A DNA stretch of 5,680 nt from JACQMJ01 sp964373495 (lineage in GTDB: Bacteria > Patescibacteriota > Minisyncoccia > Sungbacterales > SURF-37): NCBI GenBank assembly GCA_964373495.1, contig CAYJUW010000046.1:1-5680 (forward strand), read 5' to 3'. Positions 5,640-5,680 of this stretch are shown here, piece after piece (the stretch's first letter is position 1; each line of letters begins with the position of its first letter). Under the pieces are notes generated by a model, which saw only the letters and a list, made by a program, of their open reading frames with translations, made no database searches and had not been told where the DNA came from. A program made the translations under genes and the position numbers.

Positions 5640-5680
5640 CAATGCTGCAAAAGAGCGAAAATCGATGTCTGACGTCATAT

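Noticed and set aside
5670..5677. TGACGTCA 8-bp palindrome near the right edge
   Set aside because: Too short to be significant, and no promoter context is visible.
5598..5680. Possible 3' end of an upstream minus-strand gene, ending in NSTISGYETD and TAA at 5598-5600
   Set aside because: Only 27 codons are visible; a frame that short is often open by chance and the peptide is not recognised. More sequence to the right would settle it.

Overview
The window reads as an accessory metal-handling locus from an uncultivated bacterium. It is metagenome-like: a run of exactly 100 N (3285-3384) is a typical scaffold placeholder. The short, tightly overlapped genes, the CopB-type ATPase beside small CPR-like membrane proteins, and the GC-rich palindromes at gene ends suggest Candidate Phyla Radiation (Patescibacteria/Parcubacteria) or a similar lineage. 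This is inference; no rRNA or tRNA is present to test it. TGA is used as a stop (ATGA overlap at 4049-4052), which argues against the code-25 groups Gracilibacteria and Absconditabacteria.

Layout: every supported gene lies on the minus strand, so transcription runs from high to low coordinates. The main unit runs from about 5617 to 1344. In order of transcription it holds a DUF5676-like two-helix membrane protein (5285-5581), a lycopene-cyclase-domain (CrtYc/Yd, CarR-type) membrane protein (4509-5228), a four-helix membrane protein with a Cys-Cys-x-His motif in a helix (4049-4516), a membrane-anchored extracytoplasmic protein with a His-His motif (3588-4052), and a CopB-type heavy-metal P-type ATPase (1344-3584). 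Three of the four junctions are overlaps or a 3-nt gap, so this is very probably one operon. The ATPase is interrupted by the assembly gap in the linker between its N-terminal metal-binding domain and its first membrane helix.

Just past the ATPase stop is a palindrome. Directly against it lies a startless remnant of the last two helices of a second, divergent P-type ATPase (1138-1305). From 1090 to the left edge runs an unrelated, more AT-rich gene. It encodes a large hydrophilic protein whose C-terminal part begins a methyltransferase-like (Rossmann) fold, and it is cut by the window edge.

How the genes may work together: the ATPase would export Cu+/Ag+ or a similar ion. The HH protein sits on the outer side, where exported metal appears. 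The Cys-Cys membrane protein and the DUF5676-like protein are plausible metal-relay or accessory membrane components. The lycopene-cyclase-domain protein is the surprise: no other carotenoid gene is visible, so it may be a repurposed membrane scaffold. Everything beyond the ATPase assignment is inference from membrane topology, motifs and gene order.
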